Position numbers and translations under genes: made by a program | Notes under the pieces: model-generated | Database searches by the model: none | Told to the model about the DNA's origin: nothing | Seen by the model: only the letters and a program-made list of their open reading frames with translations | Assembly: GCA_964407525.1 (NCBI GenBank) | Contig: CAYOWC010000032.1 | Coordinates: forward strand, 1-26,723 | Origin: DUZB01 sp964407525 | Lineage (GTDB): Bacteria; Desulfobacterota; DSM-4660; Desulfatiglandales; Desulfatiglandaceae | DNA length: 26,723 nt | Direction of reading: 5' to 3' | Part shown: one piece after another, positions 15,705-23,884 of the stretch | How the letters are laid out: the number at the start of each line of letters is the position of its first letter | Numbering within the stretch: the first letter of the stretch is position 1

Positions 15705-17531
15705 CTATGCTTCTTCCGGATTCTCCGGCGCCTTTTCATCCTCCTTTTTATGAGCCCCTTCCATGATGTTTTCAATATCTTCGGTATTGAGAGTTTCTTT
15801 CTCCAATAGAGCATTGGCCATGTTGTGCACGGTGTCGAGGTTTTCCTTTATGAGGCCGGAGGCTTGATCGTAGGCATCGGTTATAATTCTACGGACCTCG
15901 GCATCTATTTTCTGCGCGGTATTTTCACCATAATCCCTGTGTTGGGAAAACTCTCGGCCCAGAAATATCTGTTCTTCTTTTTTTCCATACGTGAGAGGCC
16001 CCAATTCTTTGCTCATGCCGTAATTACAGACCATTTTTCTTGCCAAATCCGAAGCACGCTCAATATCGTTGCCTGCACCCGTTGTTTCCGTGTCCAGTAC
16101 GATTTCTTCCGCAGCCCTTCCTCCCATCAGGATACATATGTTGTTCAGGAGGAAGCTCTTGGGGTACGTATGCTTTTCATCCGTTGGAAGCTGCTGGGTC
16201 AGTCCCAGCGCCCGCCCCCGCGGTATGATGGTTACTTTGTGGATAGGGTCGGTGTCGGGAAGCAGCCTTGCCACGACGGTATGGCCGGTCTCGTGGTAAG
16301 CGGTCAGGCGCTTTTCTCCATCACTGATAATCATACTTTTTCTTTCGGTTCCCATGAGGACTTTGTCTTTAGCATCTTCAAAGTCCTCCATTTCGACCCT
16401 GTCTTTTCCGCGTCTGGCGGCCATGAGTGCGGCTTCATTGACCATGTTCTCAATGTCTGCACCCGTGAATCCTGGTGTTCCCCGGGCAAGTAAGTTGACA
16501 TCCAGATTGTCGGCCACCAGTTTTTTTCTGAGATGTACCTTTAAGATTCCTTCTCTTCCCTTCAGGTCCGGTACGGAAACGACGACCTGCCGGTCGAAGC
16601 GTCCGGGTCGAAGCAATGCCGGGTCCAGAACATCCGGCCGGTTGGTAGCGGCTATGAGAATGACTCCTTCATTTGATTCAAAACCATCCATCTCAACGAG
16701 CAACTGGTTCAGGGTCTGTTCCCTTTCGTCGTGTCCTCCTCCGAGACCTGCCCCGCGATGTCGTCCCACCGCGTCAATTTCGTCTATGAATATGATGCAA
16801 GGGGCGTTCTTTTTCCCCTGATTAAAAAGATCTCTGACGCGTGAGGCGCCTACACCGACAAACATCTCCACAAAATCTGAACCGCTTATGGTGAAAAAAG
16901 GGACACCCGCTTCTCCTGCGATAGCCCTGGCGAGAAGCGTCTTTCCTGTTCCGGGGGAGCCCACAAGAAGCACCCCTTTGGGGATCCTTCCCCCTAACCG
17001 GGTAAACTTTTTGGGATCGCTCAGGAATTCAACGATTTCTTCCAGTTCTTCTTTTGCTTCATCAATGCCGGCTACGTCTTCAAAGGTGACTTTTTCCTGG
17101 GAATCAGTCATGAGCCTGGCCTTGCTTTTCCCGAAAGACATGGCTTTCCCCCCCCCGGCCTGCATCTGGCGCATGAAAAATATCCATACCCCAATCAGCA
17201 GGAGCATGGGGACCCATGACAGAAAAACCTGAAACCAGGAGGAGTCTTCGGCCGGTTTTGCCGAAATCTTTACTCCTTTTCCCCTCAACATATTGATCAA
17301 TTCCGGATCTTTGGGGGCATACGTCTTGAAGGGTCCCTGGGAGGACATCCCGGAAAGATTTTCTCCCTGGATAGTCACCTGGTTGACGCTTCCGCTTTCA
17401 ACCATGTTCAGGAAATCACTGTAATCGACGGTTGCACTGGTTCTATCAGGGTGTTTGAATATTTGAAAGAGCATCACCATCATGAGACTGATTACGAGCC
17501 AAAGAGCAAGATTCTTGTAAAATGGATTCAA
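15705..17531 (-). CDS. ftsH: ATP-dependent zinc metalloprotease FtsH
   Basis: A 608-residue membrane-anchored AAA+ protease that degrades misfolded membrane proteins and selected regulators. TM1 is near residues 5-22 (LALWLVISLMMVMLF), followed by a periplasmic loop and TM2 (MLLLIGVWIFFM). Walker A GSPGTGKT is at about 191-198, Walker B FIDEIDAVGR near 250, second region of homology ATNRPDVLDPALLRPGRFD, and zinc site HETGH near 412. I place the start at TTG 17531 (LNPFYKN), 6 bases after the G-rich CAAGGGGG, because homologs begin there; the frame also reads from a GTG at 17573. It heads the ftsH-folP-coaX run. Confidence 0.95.
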   Translation of the reverse strand: MNPFYKNLALWLVISLMMVMLFQIFKHPDRTSATVDYSDFLNMVESGSVNQVTIQGENLSGMSSQGPFKTYAPKDPELINMLRGKGVKISAKPAEDSSWFQVFLSWVPMLLLIGVWIFFMRQMQAGGGKAMSFGKSKARLMTDSQEKVTFEDVAGIDEAKEELEEIVEFLSDPKKFTRLGGRIPKGVLLVGSPGTGKTLLARAIAGEAGVPFFTISGSDFVEMFVGVGASRVRDLFNQGKKNAPCIIFIDEIDAVGRHRGAGLGGGHDEREQTLNQLLVEMDGFESNEGVILIAATNRPDVLDPALLRPGRFDRQVVVSVPDLKGREGILKVHLRKKLVADNLDVNLLARGTPGFTGADIENMVNEAALMAARRGKDRVEMEDFEDAKDKVLMGTERKSMIISDGEKRLTAYHETGHTVVARLLPDTDPIHKVTIIPRGRALGLTQQLPTDEKHTYPKSFLLNNICILMGGRAAEEIVLDTETTGAGNDIERASDLARKMVCNYGMSKELGPLTYGKKEEQIFLGREFSQHRDYGENTAQKIDAEVRRIITDAYDQASGLIKENLDTVHNMANALLEKETLNTEDIENIMEGAHKKEDEKAPENPEEA

Positions 17532-17640
17532 ATGAAACCCCCTTGTAAAGTCAGGCCTCAGCCCGATCAACACAAATAAAAATTAATAACCAAAAAACCG
17601 TGAGGCCTTTATTCTTCTTAAGTTGGACGAAAACATTCAT

Positions 17641-17646
17641 ATTATA
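17641..17646 (-). promoter_or_regulatory. Candidate -10 box for ftsH
   Basis: A perfect TATAAT on the minus strand, 110 bases before the ftsH start, preceded by TAC. The expected -35 position has only a poor match, and no heat-shock sigma-32 pattern was recognised. Confidence 0.3.
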
Positions 17647-17678
17647 GTACCATTTTTAAAAAATTCCATAAATTTTTG

Positions 17679-17708
17679 TTGACACATCCCTGTATGTCTT
17701 CCAAGAAT
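17679..17708 (+). promoter_or_regulatory. Candidate promoter for the DUF4301 gene
   Basis: TTGACA (17679-17684) is followed after 18 bases by AAGAAT (17703-17708), which matches TATAAT at four of six positions. The DUF4301 start lies 87 bases downstream. With the ftsH box it makes a divergent control region at 17532-17795. Confidence 0.3.
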
Positions 17709-17795
17709 AGCCTGAGTTGTGTTATCCGGAATGAGAAGCATTTGTCTGGCAGGGCTTGAATGATGGATTCAGCGGAGTTTGGAAAGGAGAGATTC

Positions 17796-19367
17796 ATGGT
17801 GGAAGAGATATTTACGATGGAAGATCTGGCACAGATAGAGGAGCACGAACTCAGCGAAACAGAGGTCAATAGACAGATTTCCCTTTTTGAGATGTCGCCT
17901 CCTTATTTGAATCTTTCCGGTCCTGCTTGTCCGGGGAATGGGATCAGGGTTTTTGAGGAGGAACAGAAAAAAAAGTTTTTGAAAATTTATCTGGAAGAGT
18001 CACCCTCAAGGGAGTGCCTGAAATTCGTCCCCGCATCCGGAGCGGCTTCCCGTATGTTCAAGGTCCTTCTAAAAGCCTTGAGTCAGGATGGGGTTGTCAC
18101 GATAGGTTCCGTGTCAAGACTGGTAGATTCCGGGGACAAAGATGCCGCGCAACTCCTTGATTTTATGAAACGCATAAGAGATTTTGCTTTTTTTTCAGAC
18201 CTGAATGCTTGTTTGAAAATGCAGGGGCTTGACGGAGAAATCCTTGTCGATGAGGGACGTTTTACTGAATCGATAGAATGTCTTTTAACCGATGACGGGC
18301 TTGGCTACGCGAACTTACCCAAGGGCCTGCTAAAATTCCATCAATATCCTGAAGGTAGCCGTACCCCGTTTGAAGAACACCTTGTTGAGGCTGCTGCATA
18401 TGTTCGAAATGAGGACTCAACGTGTTTTCTCCATAGTACAGTGTCTCCTGAACATATGGAAAGATTTCGTAACTGTCTGGAAGGCGTGAGGAAACTCTAT
18501 GAGAAAAAATATCATGCTTCTTTTGACGTCACTTTTTCTATTCAGAAAAATGCCACAGATACCTTGGCTGTGGATCTGAATAACCGCCCATTCAGGCAGG
18601 CGGACGGGATGCTGCTATTTCGTCCCGGGGGACATGGCTCCCTGCTGCAGAACCTGAATGATCTTGAAGGAGATATTCTCTTTGTCAAAAATATAGACAA
18701 TGTGGTGCCGGACAGGCTGAAGCCGGAAACATTTGAATGGAAGAAAATTATGGGAGGATATCTCCTGTTTTTGCAGAGTCGGATATTCGGGTTCCTGAAG
18801 ACGCTTATTTCGGGTACAGTTGATGTGGATTTTCTTGAAAGTGCGGAATCCTTTCTTGAGAAAGAACTTATGCTCCCGGTCCCTGCTTCCGTTACCAGTG
18901 GGTCACTGGATGCTAGAAAAGCGTACCTGATCAAAAGGCTGGATTGCCCTATCAGGGTTTGTGGAATGGTAAAGAACGCTGGAGAACCTGGAGGGGGACC
19001 GTTCTGGGTAAAAGATGATGATGGGGAGGAGTCCTTTCAGATTGTAGAAACGGCGCAGATAGATCCCGATTCTACACAGCAGCAAGACATTCTGTCTGCT
19101 TCTACCCATTTTAACCCGGTGGATCTGGTCTGCGGAGTGCGGGACTGGCAGGGGAAACCATTTGATCTACCAAAATTCGTGGATCCCAATACTTTTTTTG
19201 TGTCGGAGAAATCAAAAGATGGCAGAGATCTCAAAGCTTTGGAACACCCCGGGCTCTGGAATGGGTCGATGGCCAGGTGGATTACGGTTTTTGTGGAAGT
19301 GCCCGGCATTACGTTTAACCCCGTCAAAACAGTCAATGATCTTTTGAGAAATGAGCACCAGCCTTGA
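17796..19367 (+). CDS. DUF4301 family protein
   Basis: A 523-residue protein that matches my memory of DUF4301 along its whole length. Landmarks: FTMEDLAQIEEHELS at the N-terminus, KFVPASGAASRMFK near residue 77, GYANLPKGLLKFHQYPEGSR, HSTVSPEHMERF, LLFRPGGHGSLLQNLNDLEG, DILFVKNIDNVVPDRL, VCGMVKNAGEPGGGPFWVK and CGVRDWQGKPFDLPKFVDP. The SGAASRM loop with the NLNDL and KNIDNVVPD motifs recalls the nucleotide-sugar pyrophosphorylase fold, so an NTP- or sugar-phosphate role is possible but unproven. The start at 17796 has AGGAG 6 bases upstream; an ATG at 17760 would add 12 residues. No signal peptide. Confidence 0.85.
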   Translation: MVEEIFTMEDLAQIEEHELSETEVNRQISLFEMSPPYLNLSGPACPGNGIRVFEEEQKKKFLKIYLEESPSRECLKFVPASGAASRMFKVLLKALSQDGVVTIGSVSRLVDSGDKDAAQLLDFMKRIRDFAFFSDLNACLKMQGLDGEILVDEGRFTESIECLLTDDGLGYANLPKGLLKFHQYPEGSRTPFEEHLVEAAAYVRNEDSTCFLHSTVSPEHMERFRNCLEGVRKLYEKKYHASFDVTFSIQKNATDTLAVDLNNRPFRQADGMLLFRPGGHGSLLQNLNDLEGDILFVKNIDNVVPDRLKPETFEWKKIMGGYLLFLQSRIFGFLKTLISGTVDVDFLESAESFLEKELMLPVPASVTSGSLDARKAYLIKRLDCPIRVCGMVKNAGEPGGGPFWVKDDDGEESFQIVETAQIDPDSTQQQDILSASTHFNPVDLVCGVRDWQGKPFDLPKFVDPNTFFVSEKSKDGRDLKALEHPGLWNGSMARWITVFVEVPGITFNPVKTVNDLLRNEHQP

Positions 19368-19421
19368 TAGTGACCCAGGAGTTCACTTGACGACGGGTGG
19401 GTGCTTTGATAAAGAGGTACT

Positions 19422-19976
19422 ATGAATGTGCTGGATATTTGTATTATTGTCGTGATCGGTTTTTTCGTTGTGCGTGGAATCTTTCGCGGTTTCATAAGGG
19501 AGGTGGGGTCCCTTGCAGGCGTTATTTTAGGGATATGGCTTGGTTCCGTTTTTGAGCCGGATGCAAGAGTTTACCTGGAGCCGTTTCTCCCCGATGGAAA
19601 ATATCTTGCTTTGATCAGTTTTGCTCTGATTTTTTTTGCGGTACTGGTGGCGTGTAACCTGTTCAGCTGGGGATTGAAAAAACTGGTTCAAAAATTGTTC
19701 CTTGGGTGGGTAGACAGAGGTCTGGGGGTGGCTCTGGCTGTCCTTAAAGGGGTTATCCTCTCCTACTTTGGAATTGTTTTACTTACCTTCTTTGTTCCTT
19801 CCAATGCGACATTGATTACCCATTCCAAACTTGCACCTTTGGTTATTGCTTCCTATCAGTCCGTCCGTGGCTTTGTCTCTCCAGAGGATTATGAAAAATG
19901 GAAGAAGAAAATCATCGGGCAAAAAGAAAAAATAGATACCCGCGACAGCGGGATCGGAAAAGAGAAAGGTTCCTGA
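19422..19976 (+). CDS. cvpA: CvpA family membrane protein
   Basis: A 184-residue integral membrane protein of the CvpA (colicin V production) family. About four hydrophobic segments are visible: ICIIVVIGFFVVRG near 7-20, LAGVILGIWLGSVF near 31-44, LISFALIFFAVLVACNLF near 63-82, and GVALAVLKGVILSYFGIVLL near 101-122. The charged C-tail is cytoplasmic or periplasmic. The motif RGIFRGFIREVGSLAGVILG is characteristic of the family. The molecular role is not settled; some members have been linked to envelope stress resistance. AAGAGG lies 4 bases before the ATG. mazG follows after 4 bases, so they are co-transcribed. Confidence 0.85.
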   Translation: MNVLDICIIVVIGFFVVRGIFRGFIREVGSLAGVILGIWLGSVFEPDARVYLEPFLPDGKYLALISFALIFFAVLVACNLFSWGLKKLVQKLFLGWVDRGLGVALAVLKGVILSYFGIVLLTFFVPSNATLITHSKLAPLVIASYQSVRGFVSPEDYEKWKKKIIGQKEKIDTRDSGIGKEKGS

Positions 19977-19980
19977 TTGT

Positions 19981-20790
19981 ATGATGAATATTGAAAGAAT
20001 GGCGGAAGCGGTGAAAGGTCTCATTGATCTTGTGGCACGACTTCGAGGGCCCGGCGGGTGTCCATGGGATGCGAAACAGACTGATGCCACCATAAAAATC
20101 TATCTGATTGAAGAGGCGTATGAGGTGCTTGACGCCATCGAAAGTTCTTCTCCGGACGAATTGTGTTCTGAATTGGGCGATCTTTTTTTCCAGATCCTTT
20201 TTCTTTGCCAATTGTCGGCTGAAAGGGGTGATTTCGATTTCGTTCGGGTGGTGGAAAAGATTACAGAGAAAATGGTCCGCAGGCATCCTCATGTTTTTGG
20301 CAATGCAAGCGTTGAGAATGCTGAGGAGGTTGCAGAAAACTGGAACCGCATAAAAAGAGAGGAGAACGGTCACCCTGAACTTTTTACCTCGCAGTTGATG
20401 AGTGTGCCCGGGAACCTTCCGGCCCTTTCAAGGGCTCACCGCCTCAGCGAAAGGGCTTCAAAGGCGGGGTTTGATTGGAAGAGTATCGAGGCCGTATGGG
20501 AAAAAGTGGAAGAGGAATTTCATGAACTTCAAGCTGCAATTTTCTCAGGAGACAGCAACGGTGTTTCGGAAGAGCTGGGTGATCTGCTTTTCAGCCTGGT
20601 AAATCTGGCGAGACTTCGAGATACCAATGCTGAGGATCTCCTGCGAATGGCCAATAGAAAATTTCTGTTTCGTTTTGAAAAAATGGAAAAACTCCTGAAT
20701 TCCAAGGGGATTGGTATGAAAAAAGCCACGGCGGAACAGATGGATCTGGTATGGGAGGAAGTAAAGACCTTTGAGAAAGAAAAAGGGTAA
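19981..20790 (+). CDS. mazG: Nucleoside triphosphate pyrophosphohydrolase MazG
   Basis: A 269-residue two-domain MazG, which hydrolyses NTPs and dNTPs to monophosphate and pyrophosphate. N-terminal domain: LRGPGGCPWDAKQT (about 21-34) and the metal-binding helices EEAYEVLDAI and ELGDLFFQILF. C-terminal domain: VEEEFHELQAA (about 176) and EELGDLLFSLVNLAR (about 196), the second EExxE/ELGDLL set. The length is normal for E. coli-like MazG. It starts 4 bases after cvpA; a second ATG follows directly. Its last codons overlap the mtgA start by 20 bases. It is not next to the toxin-antitoxin pair. Confidence 0.95.
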   Translation: MMNIERMAEAVKGLIDLVARLRGPGGCPWDAKQTDATIKIYLIEEAYEVLDAIESSSPDELCSELGDLFFQILFLCQLSAERGDFDFVRVVEKITEKMVRRHPHVFGNASVENAEEVAENWNRIKREENGHPELFTSQLMSVPGNLPALSRAHRLSERASKAGFDWKSIEAVWEKVEEEFHELQAAIFSGDSNGVSEELGDLLFSLVNLARLRDTNAEDLLRMANRKFLFRFEKMEKLLNSKGIGMKKATAEQMDLVWEEVKTFEKEKG

Positions 20791-21472
20791 AAAAGGTGTC
20801 CTTAGGCCTGTGCTGGGATGGTTGTTGTTAATTTTTTTGATGGCAGTCTGTTTGAGCATGTTTCAGGTCGTGCTTGCAAGGTTCATGAATCCGCCTGCTA
20901 CATGGTCCGCGATTTGGGAAAGAGCCGGCCAGTTTTGGACGGTACAATCCGACAGCAAGAAATCTTCCTGGCGGGGTCTTGATGAGATTTCCCCCCATAT
21001 GAGAAGGGCTGTCCTTGCAGGGGAAGATCAGCGGTTTTTACTGCATCACGGATTTGATCTAACGGAGATGGGCCAGGCGATCAGGGGGATTGTTTCGGGG
21101 AAGGGCATGAGAGGAGCAAGCACCATTACCATGCAGGTGGCAAGGACTGTCTTCCTCTGGCCCGATAGGACCTGGAGGAGAAAAAGTCTCGAGGCATACT
21201 ATACCCTGCTGATAGAGCTGTTCTGGTCAAAAAGAAGGATTTTTGAAGTGTACCTCAATACGGTTGACTGGGGAACCCGGATAAAGGGTGTTGCAGAAGC
21301 CTCCTCAAAGTATTTTCATGTATCGCCCATGGACATTTCCAGGACTCAGGCCTCTCTTCTGGCCGCTATCCTGCCCAGTCCGCACCGATGGTCTCCCATA
21401 AGACCTGGCCCACAGGTCATAAGAAGGCAGAAAAGGATCCTTCGAGATATGGATAAGATGCCCCTTGTGTGA
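20771..21472 (+). CDS. mtgA: Monofunctional peptidoglycan glycosyltransferase
   Basis: A 233-residue GT51 enzyme that polymerises lipid II into glycan strands at the outer face of the inner membrane. A lysine-rich start (RKKKGKKG) and one TM helix (LGWLLLIFLMAVCLSMF, about 15-31) anchor it. The catalytic Glu85 is in LAGEDQRF, followed by GMRGASTITMQVARTVFLWP and IELFWSKRRIFEVYLNTVDW, the remaining GT51 motifs. No transpeptidase domain follows. The TTG start inside the end of mazG keeps the basic anchor; GGAGG lies 12 bases upstream, rather far, so the start is less sure than the identity. Confidence 0.93.
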   Translation: MRKKKGKKGVLRPVLGWLLLIFLMAVCLSMFQVVLARFMNPPATWSAIWERAGQFWTVQSDSKKSSWRGLDEISPHMRRAVLAGEDQRFLLHHGFDLTEMGQAIRGIVSGKGMRGASTITMQVARTVFLWPDRTWRRKSLEAYYTLLIELFWSKRRIFEVYLNTVDWGTRIKGVAEASSKYFHVSPMDISRTQASLLAAILPSPHRWSPIRPGPQVIRRQKRILRDMDKMPLV

Positions 21473-21478
21473 ACATTT

Positions 21479-21610
21479 GGGTTCAGGGTTCAAGGTTCAA
21501 AGGTTGCCCACTTTCGCTTCAGACGGGATCTTCGACAAAATTTGGATTGCTGGTTTCCACCCCGTGTGTGAGTGGCATTCTGCCACGACCGGGTCCGCAT
21601 GAAACAGGAG
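21479..21610 (+). repeat. Dispersed repeat, copy 2, with REP-like hairpin
   Basis: This matches the reverse complement of 9442-9570 over about 130 bases. It contains TGTGAG and the perfect hairpin GTGGCA-TTC-TGCCAC (21572-21586). It fills the space between mtgA and the histidine kinase gene. There is no T run after the hairpin. Confidence 0.85.
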
Positions 21611-21617
21611 AAAAAAT

Positions 21618-21671
21618 ATGGAATCGCGATGCCTCCCCTGGCGGCAGTTGAGGATCCGACATGCTGTATGA
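21618..21671 (+). CDS. Possible 17-residue leader ORF overlapping the kinase start
   Basis: ATG at 21618 has AGGAG (21606-21610) 7 bases upstream and encodes 17 residues beginning MESRCLPWRQ. Its TGA (21669-21671) lies 10 bases inside the kinase gene in another frame. Its translation could deliver ribosomes to the kinase start. It could equally be chance; no homolog is known to me. Confidence 0.25.
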   Translation: MESRCLPWRQLRIRHAV

Positions 21672-23871
21672 TTTCATTTATAAAATCAGTGGGATCAGCC
21701 TGAAATGGAAGCTTTTGATTCCATTTTTGTTCTTCTCCCTTCTCGGAACCACGAGTTTGGTTTTCATTGGCTTGAGTTCTCAACAAGAACTGATCAAAGA
21801 AGAAGAACGGAAAGGGCTTCAACAGCTTTATGAACTCTTCCTTATGAGGGTCCGGCAACAAGGGGATCAGGCCCTTTCCATGGCAACAATCATTGCACAG
21901 AATCCCCGCGTTCAGGATCTCCTTGCCTCAAATAACAGAGATGGTCTTTTTGCCTACTCCTTTGGCCTGTTTGAGCAACTGAAAACGGAATTCGGAATCA
22001 AGCAGATGCATTTTCATGTATTGCCTGGAAGATCATTTCTGCGCGTCCATTCCCCTCACCAGTTTGGTGAAATGATTTCCTACAGGAAAGGCATCATTGA
22101 TTGCATGAAGAGTGGCAAAGGTGTGGTGGGTCTTGAATGGGGACTGACGGGCCTGGGAATTCGTGGCGTGGCCCCTGTGTTTCGAAAAGGGATCCTCGCG
22201 GGGACGGTGGAAATTGGATATCCTTTCGGGTCGGGGCTTTTAAAACAGCTCAAAGAGAAGTGGGGGCCCAATTTCAGTGTATATGAAAAAAAAAGTCGTG
22301 ATAATTATACTGTTCTTGCAACAACAATGGGTTCTTGTGAGCTTTTCCCCCTGCTGAAACAGAGCTTGGGCTCTTCGATCATTCATCCGATCATCCTGGT
22401 TGCACCGCCCGGATATCCTGAAAGGGCTATTCTGGCGGGTTCAATAGAGGACTACGGTGGCGAAATGGTGGCTCTGGTGGAAATATGCGCGGACAGATCG
22501 TCTATTGTGAAACGTCTGGCAAATACGAGAAATCTGATGTTCATCATAGGGTTTGCGGGAATTTCCGTCTCGTTTCTTCTCACGTGGGTCGTTGCCATCT
22601 TTTTTATTCGCCCTATCAAAGATATTGTAGTCAATGCCGGGGAAATTGCCGATGGGAAGAGAGAGACACGCTTGACGGCCCAATCCGACGACGAGATAGG
22701 GCTTCTTACCCAATCTTTGAACACCATGCTGGATTCCTTAAAGGAAAGACGGCAGCAGGTGGAACATTATGCCAAAACGTTGGAAAGAAGGGTCAAAGAA
22801 AGGACGGCAGACCTGGTTACTTCCGAAGAGAAGTATAGAACTTTGGTTGACAATCTGCCCCTTGGCGTTTACAGAATACTCAGAGACGGAACGACAGAAT
22901 TTGTCAACCCGTATTTTGTCGAGAAGTTGGGCTATTCCACAGACGAAGTAGTGGGTTACAGCGGGTTCTGGAGGTGTAATATATGGGGTTGCGATGGCCA
23001 GGAAGCGGAAGAAATGCTGCATGCCTTGACGGAAAATCCCAATGGTGTTCGCACCGAAAGAGAGATTAGAGACAAGCAGGGAAATAGATTTATCTTTATT
23101 GATCACGCCATTCCTTTCAGAGACGACAAAGGGGTTTTGAAATGGTTTGATGGAATCATGGTAGATATTACCGAGGTCAAAAGACTCCAGGAAGAGGCTC
23201 TTCGAGGAGAGGAGATCAGGGTTTTGGGGGAAATATCGGAACGATTTGCCCATGAAATGCGAAATCCCCTTGCAACGGCCGGGGGATTTGCCAGACGCTT
23301 GAGCGAATCTATCCCCGGAGATGATCCTCATGGAAAGATGGCCAGGATCATTTTGAGTGAGGTAGCCAGGCTCGAAAACATCCTCAATGTTCTTCTTTCT
23401 ACAATTAAGCCGTTCTCTCTTAGCATGTCGGAAGTTGATTTTCAAGCTGTGCTGAAATCGTCTCTTAAAGAAATCAAGGAACAGGCGGATTCCAGGAAAA
23501 TGGTGCTTTCAGCTTCTCTATCGGAAGATATCGTTCCAATTTCAGGGGATGAAATTTTTCTAAGGAGGGCTCTGGTCAGTATTTTGAAAAACGCGGTTCT
23601 GTCCATGCCTGAGAGAGGCTGTTTATCTGTGTCTACGTCCCTTGGAGGAGACAATCTGGATGTCATGGTCCGATATCCTGTGAAAGCGGTGGCAGATGAT
23701 GATGTAACCCAGTTTTTTATCCCTCGGCTTACCGGTGATGTGGAAACCAGTGTGGACGATCTTCCGCTTTCAAAGGTTATTATTCACCGGCATGGTGGAC
23801 GGATAGAAGTGAAAAGAGAAAATGATGAGATGGTAGTCAAGATAGAGTTGCCGGTCTCCGGTGTAATTTGA
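21661..23871 (+). CDS. Sensor histidine kinase: dCache-HAMP-PAS-HisKA with a degenerate ATPase domain
   Basis: A 736-residue membrane sensor. TM1 lies at about 18-40 and TM2 at about 293-317, enclosing a periplasmic double-Cache-like domain (FHVLPGRSFLRVHSP, RGVAPVFRKGILAGTVEIG). HAMP follows (RPIKDIVVNAGEIADG to about 370), then a coiled coil, a PAS domain (about 390-510, YRTLVDNLPLGVYRI to FDGIMVDIT), and a HisKA domain with phospho-acceptor His531 in FAHEMRNPLATAGG. The N-box-like segment RALVSILKNAVLSMPERG (about 636) is present. The DxGxG G1 box and GTGLGL G2 box expected after it are replaced by MVRYPVKAVADDD and TGDVETSVDDLPLSK, so ATP binding is doubtful. GAGGA lies 6 bases before the ATG. 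No response regulator is adjacent. Confidence 0.85.
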   Translation: MLYDFIYKISGISLKWKLLIPFLFFSLLGTTSLVFIGLSSQQELIKEEERKGLQQLYELFLMRVRQQGDQALSMATIIAQNPRVQDLLASNNRDGLFAYSFGLFEQLKTEFGIKQMHFHVLPGRSFLRVHSPHQFGEMISYRKGIIDCMKSGKGVVGLEWGLTGLGIRGVAPVFRKGILAGTVEIGYPFGSGLLKQLKEKWGPNFSVYEKKSRDNYTVLATTMGSCELFPLLKQSLGSSIIHPIILVAPPGYPERAILAGSIEDYGGEMVALVEICADRSSIVKRLANTRNLMFIIGFAGISVSFLLTWVVAIFFIRPIKDIVVNAGEIADGKRETRLTAQSDDEIGLLTQSLNTMLDSLKERRQQVEHYAKTLERRVKERTADLVTSEEKYRTLVDNLPLGVYRILRDGTTEFVNPYFVEKLGYSTDEVVGYSGFWRCNIWGCDGQEAEEMLHALTENPNGVRTEREIRDKQGNRFIFIDHAIPFRDDKGVLKWFDGIMVDITEVKRLQEEALRGEEIRVLGEISERFAHEMRNPLATAGGFARRLSESIPGDDPHGKMARIILSEVARLENILNVLLSTIKPFSLSMSEVDFQAVLKSSLKEIKEQADSRKMVLSASLSEDIVPISGDEIFLRRALVSILKNAVLSMPERGCLSVSTSLGGDNLDVMVRYPVKAVADDDVTQFFIPRLTGDVETSVDDLPLSKVIIHRHGGRIEVKRENDEMVVKIELPVSGVI

Positions 23872-23884
23872 TTCGGGAGGTGCT

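Noticed and set aside
14884..15814. Longer starts for coaX (14883) and folP (15814)
   Set aside because: Both extensions run into the neighbouring upstream gene and lack family similarity; the internal ATGs have a good ribosome site (coaX) or tight coupling (folP).
19422..20790. Link between mazG and the toxin-antitoxin pair
   Set aside because: mazG is in a separate cvpA-mazG-mtgA run 14 kb away, with no shared signals.
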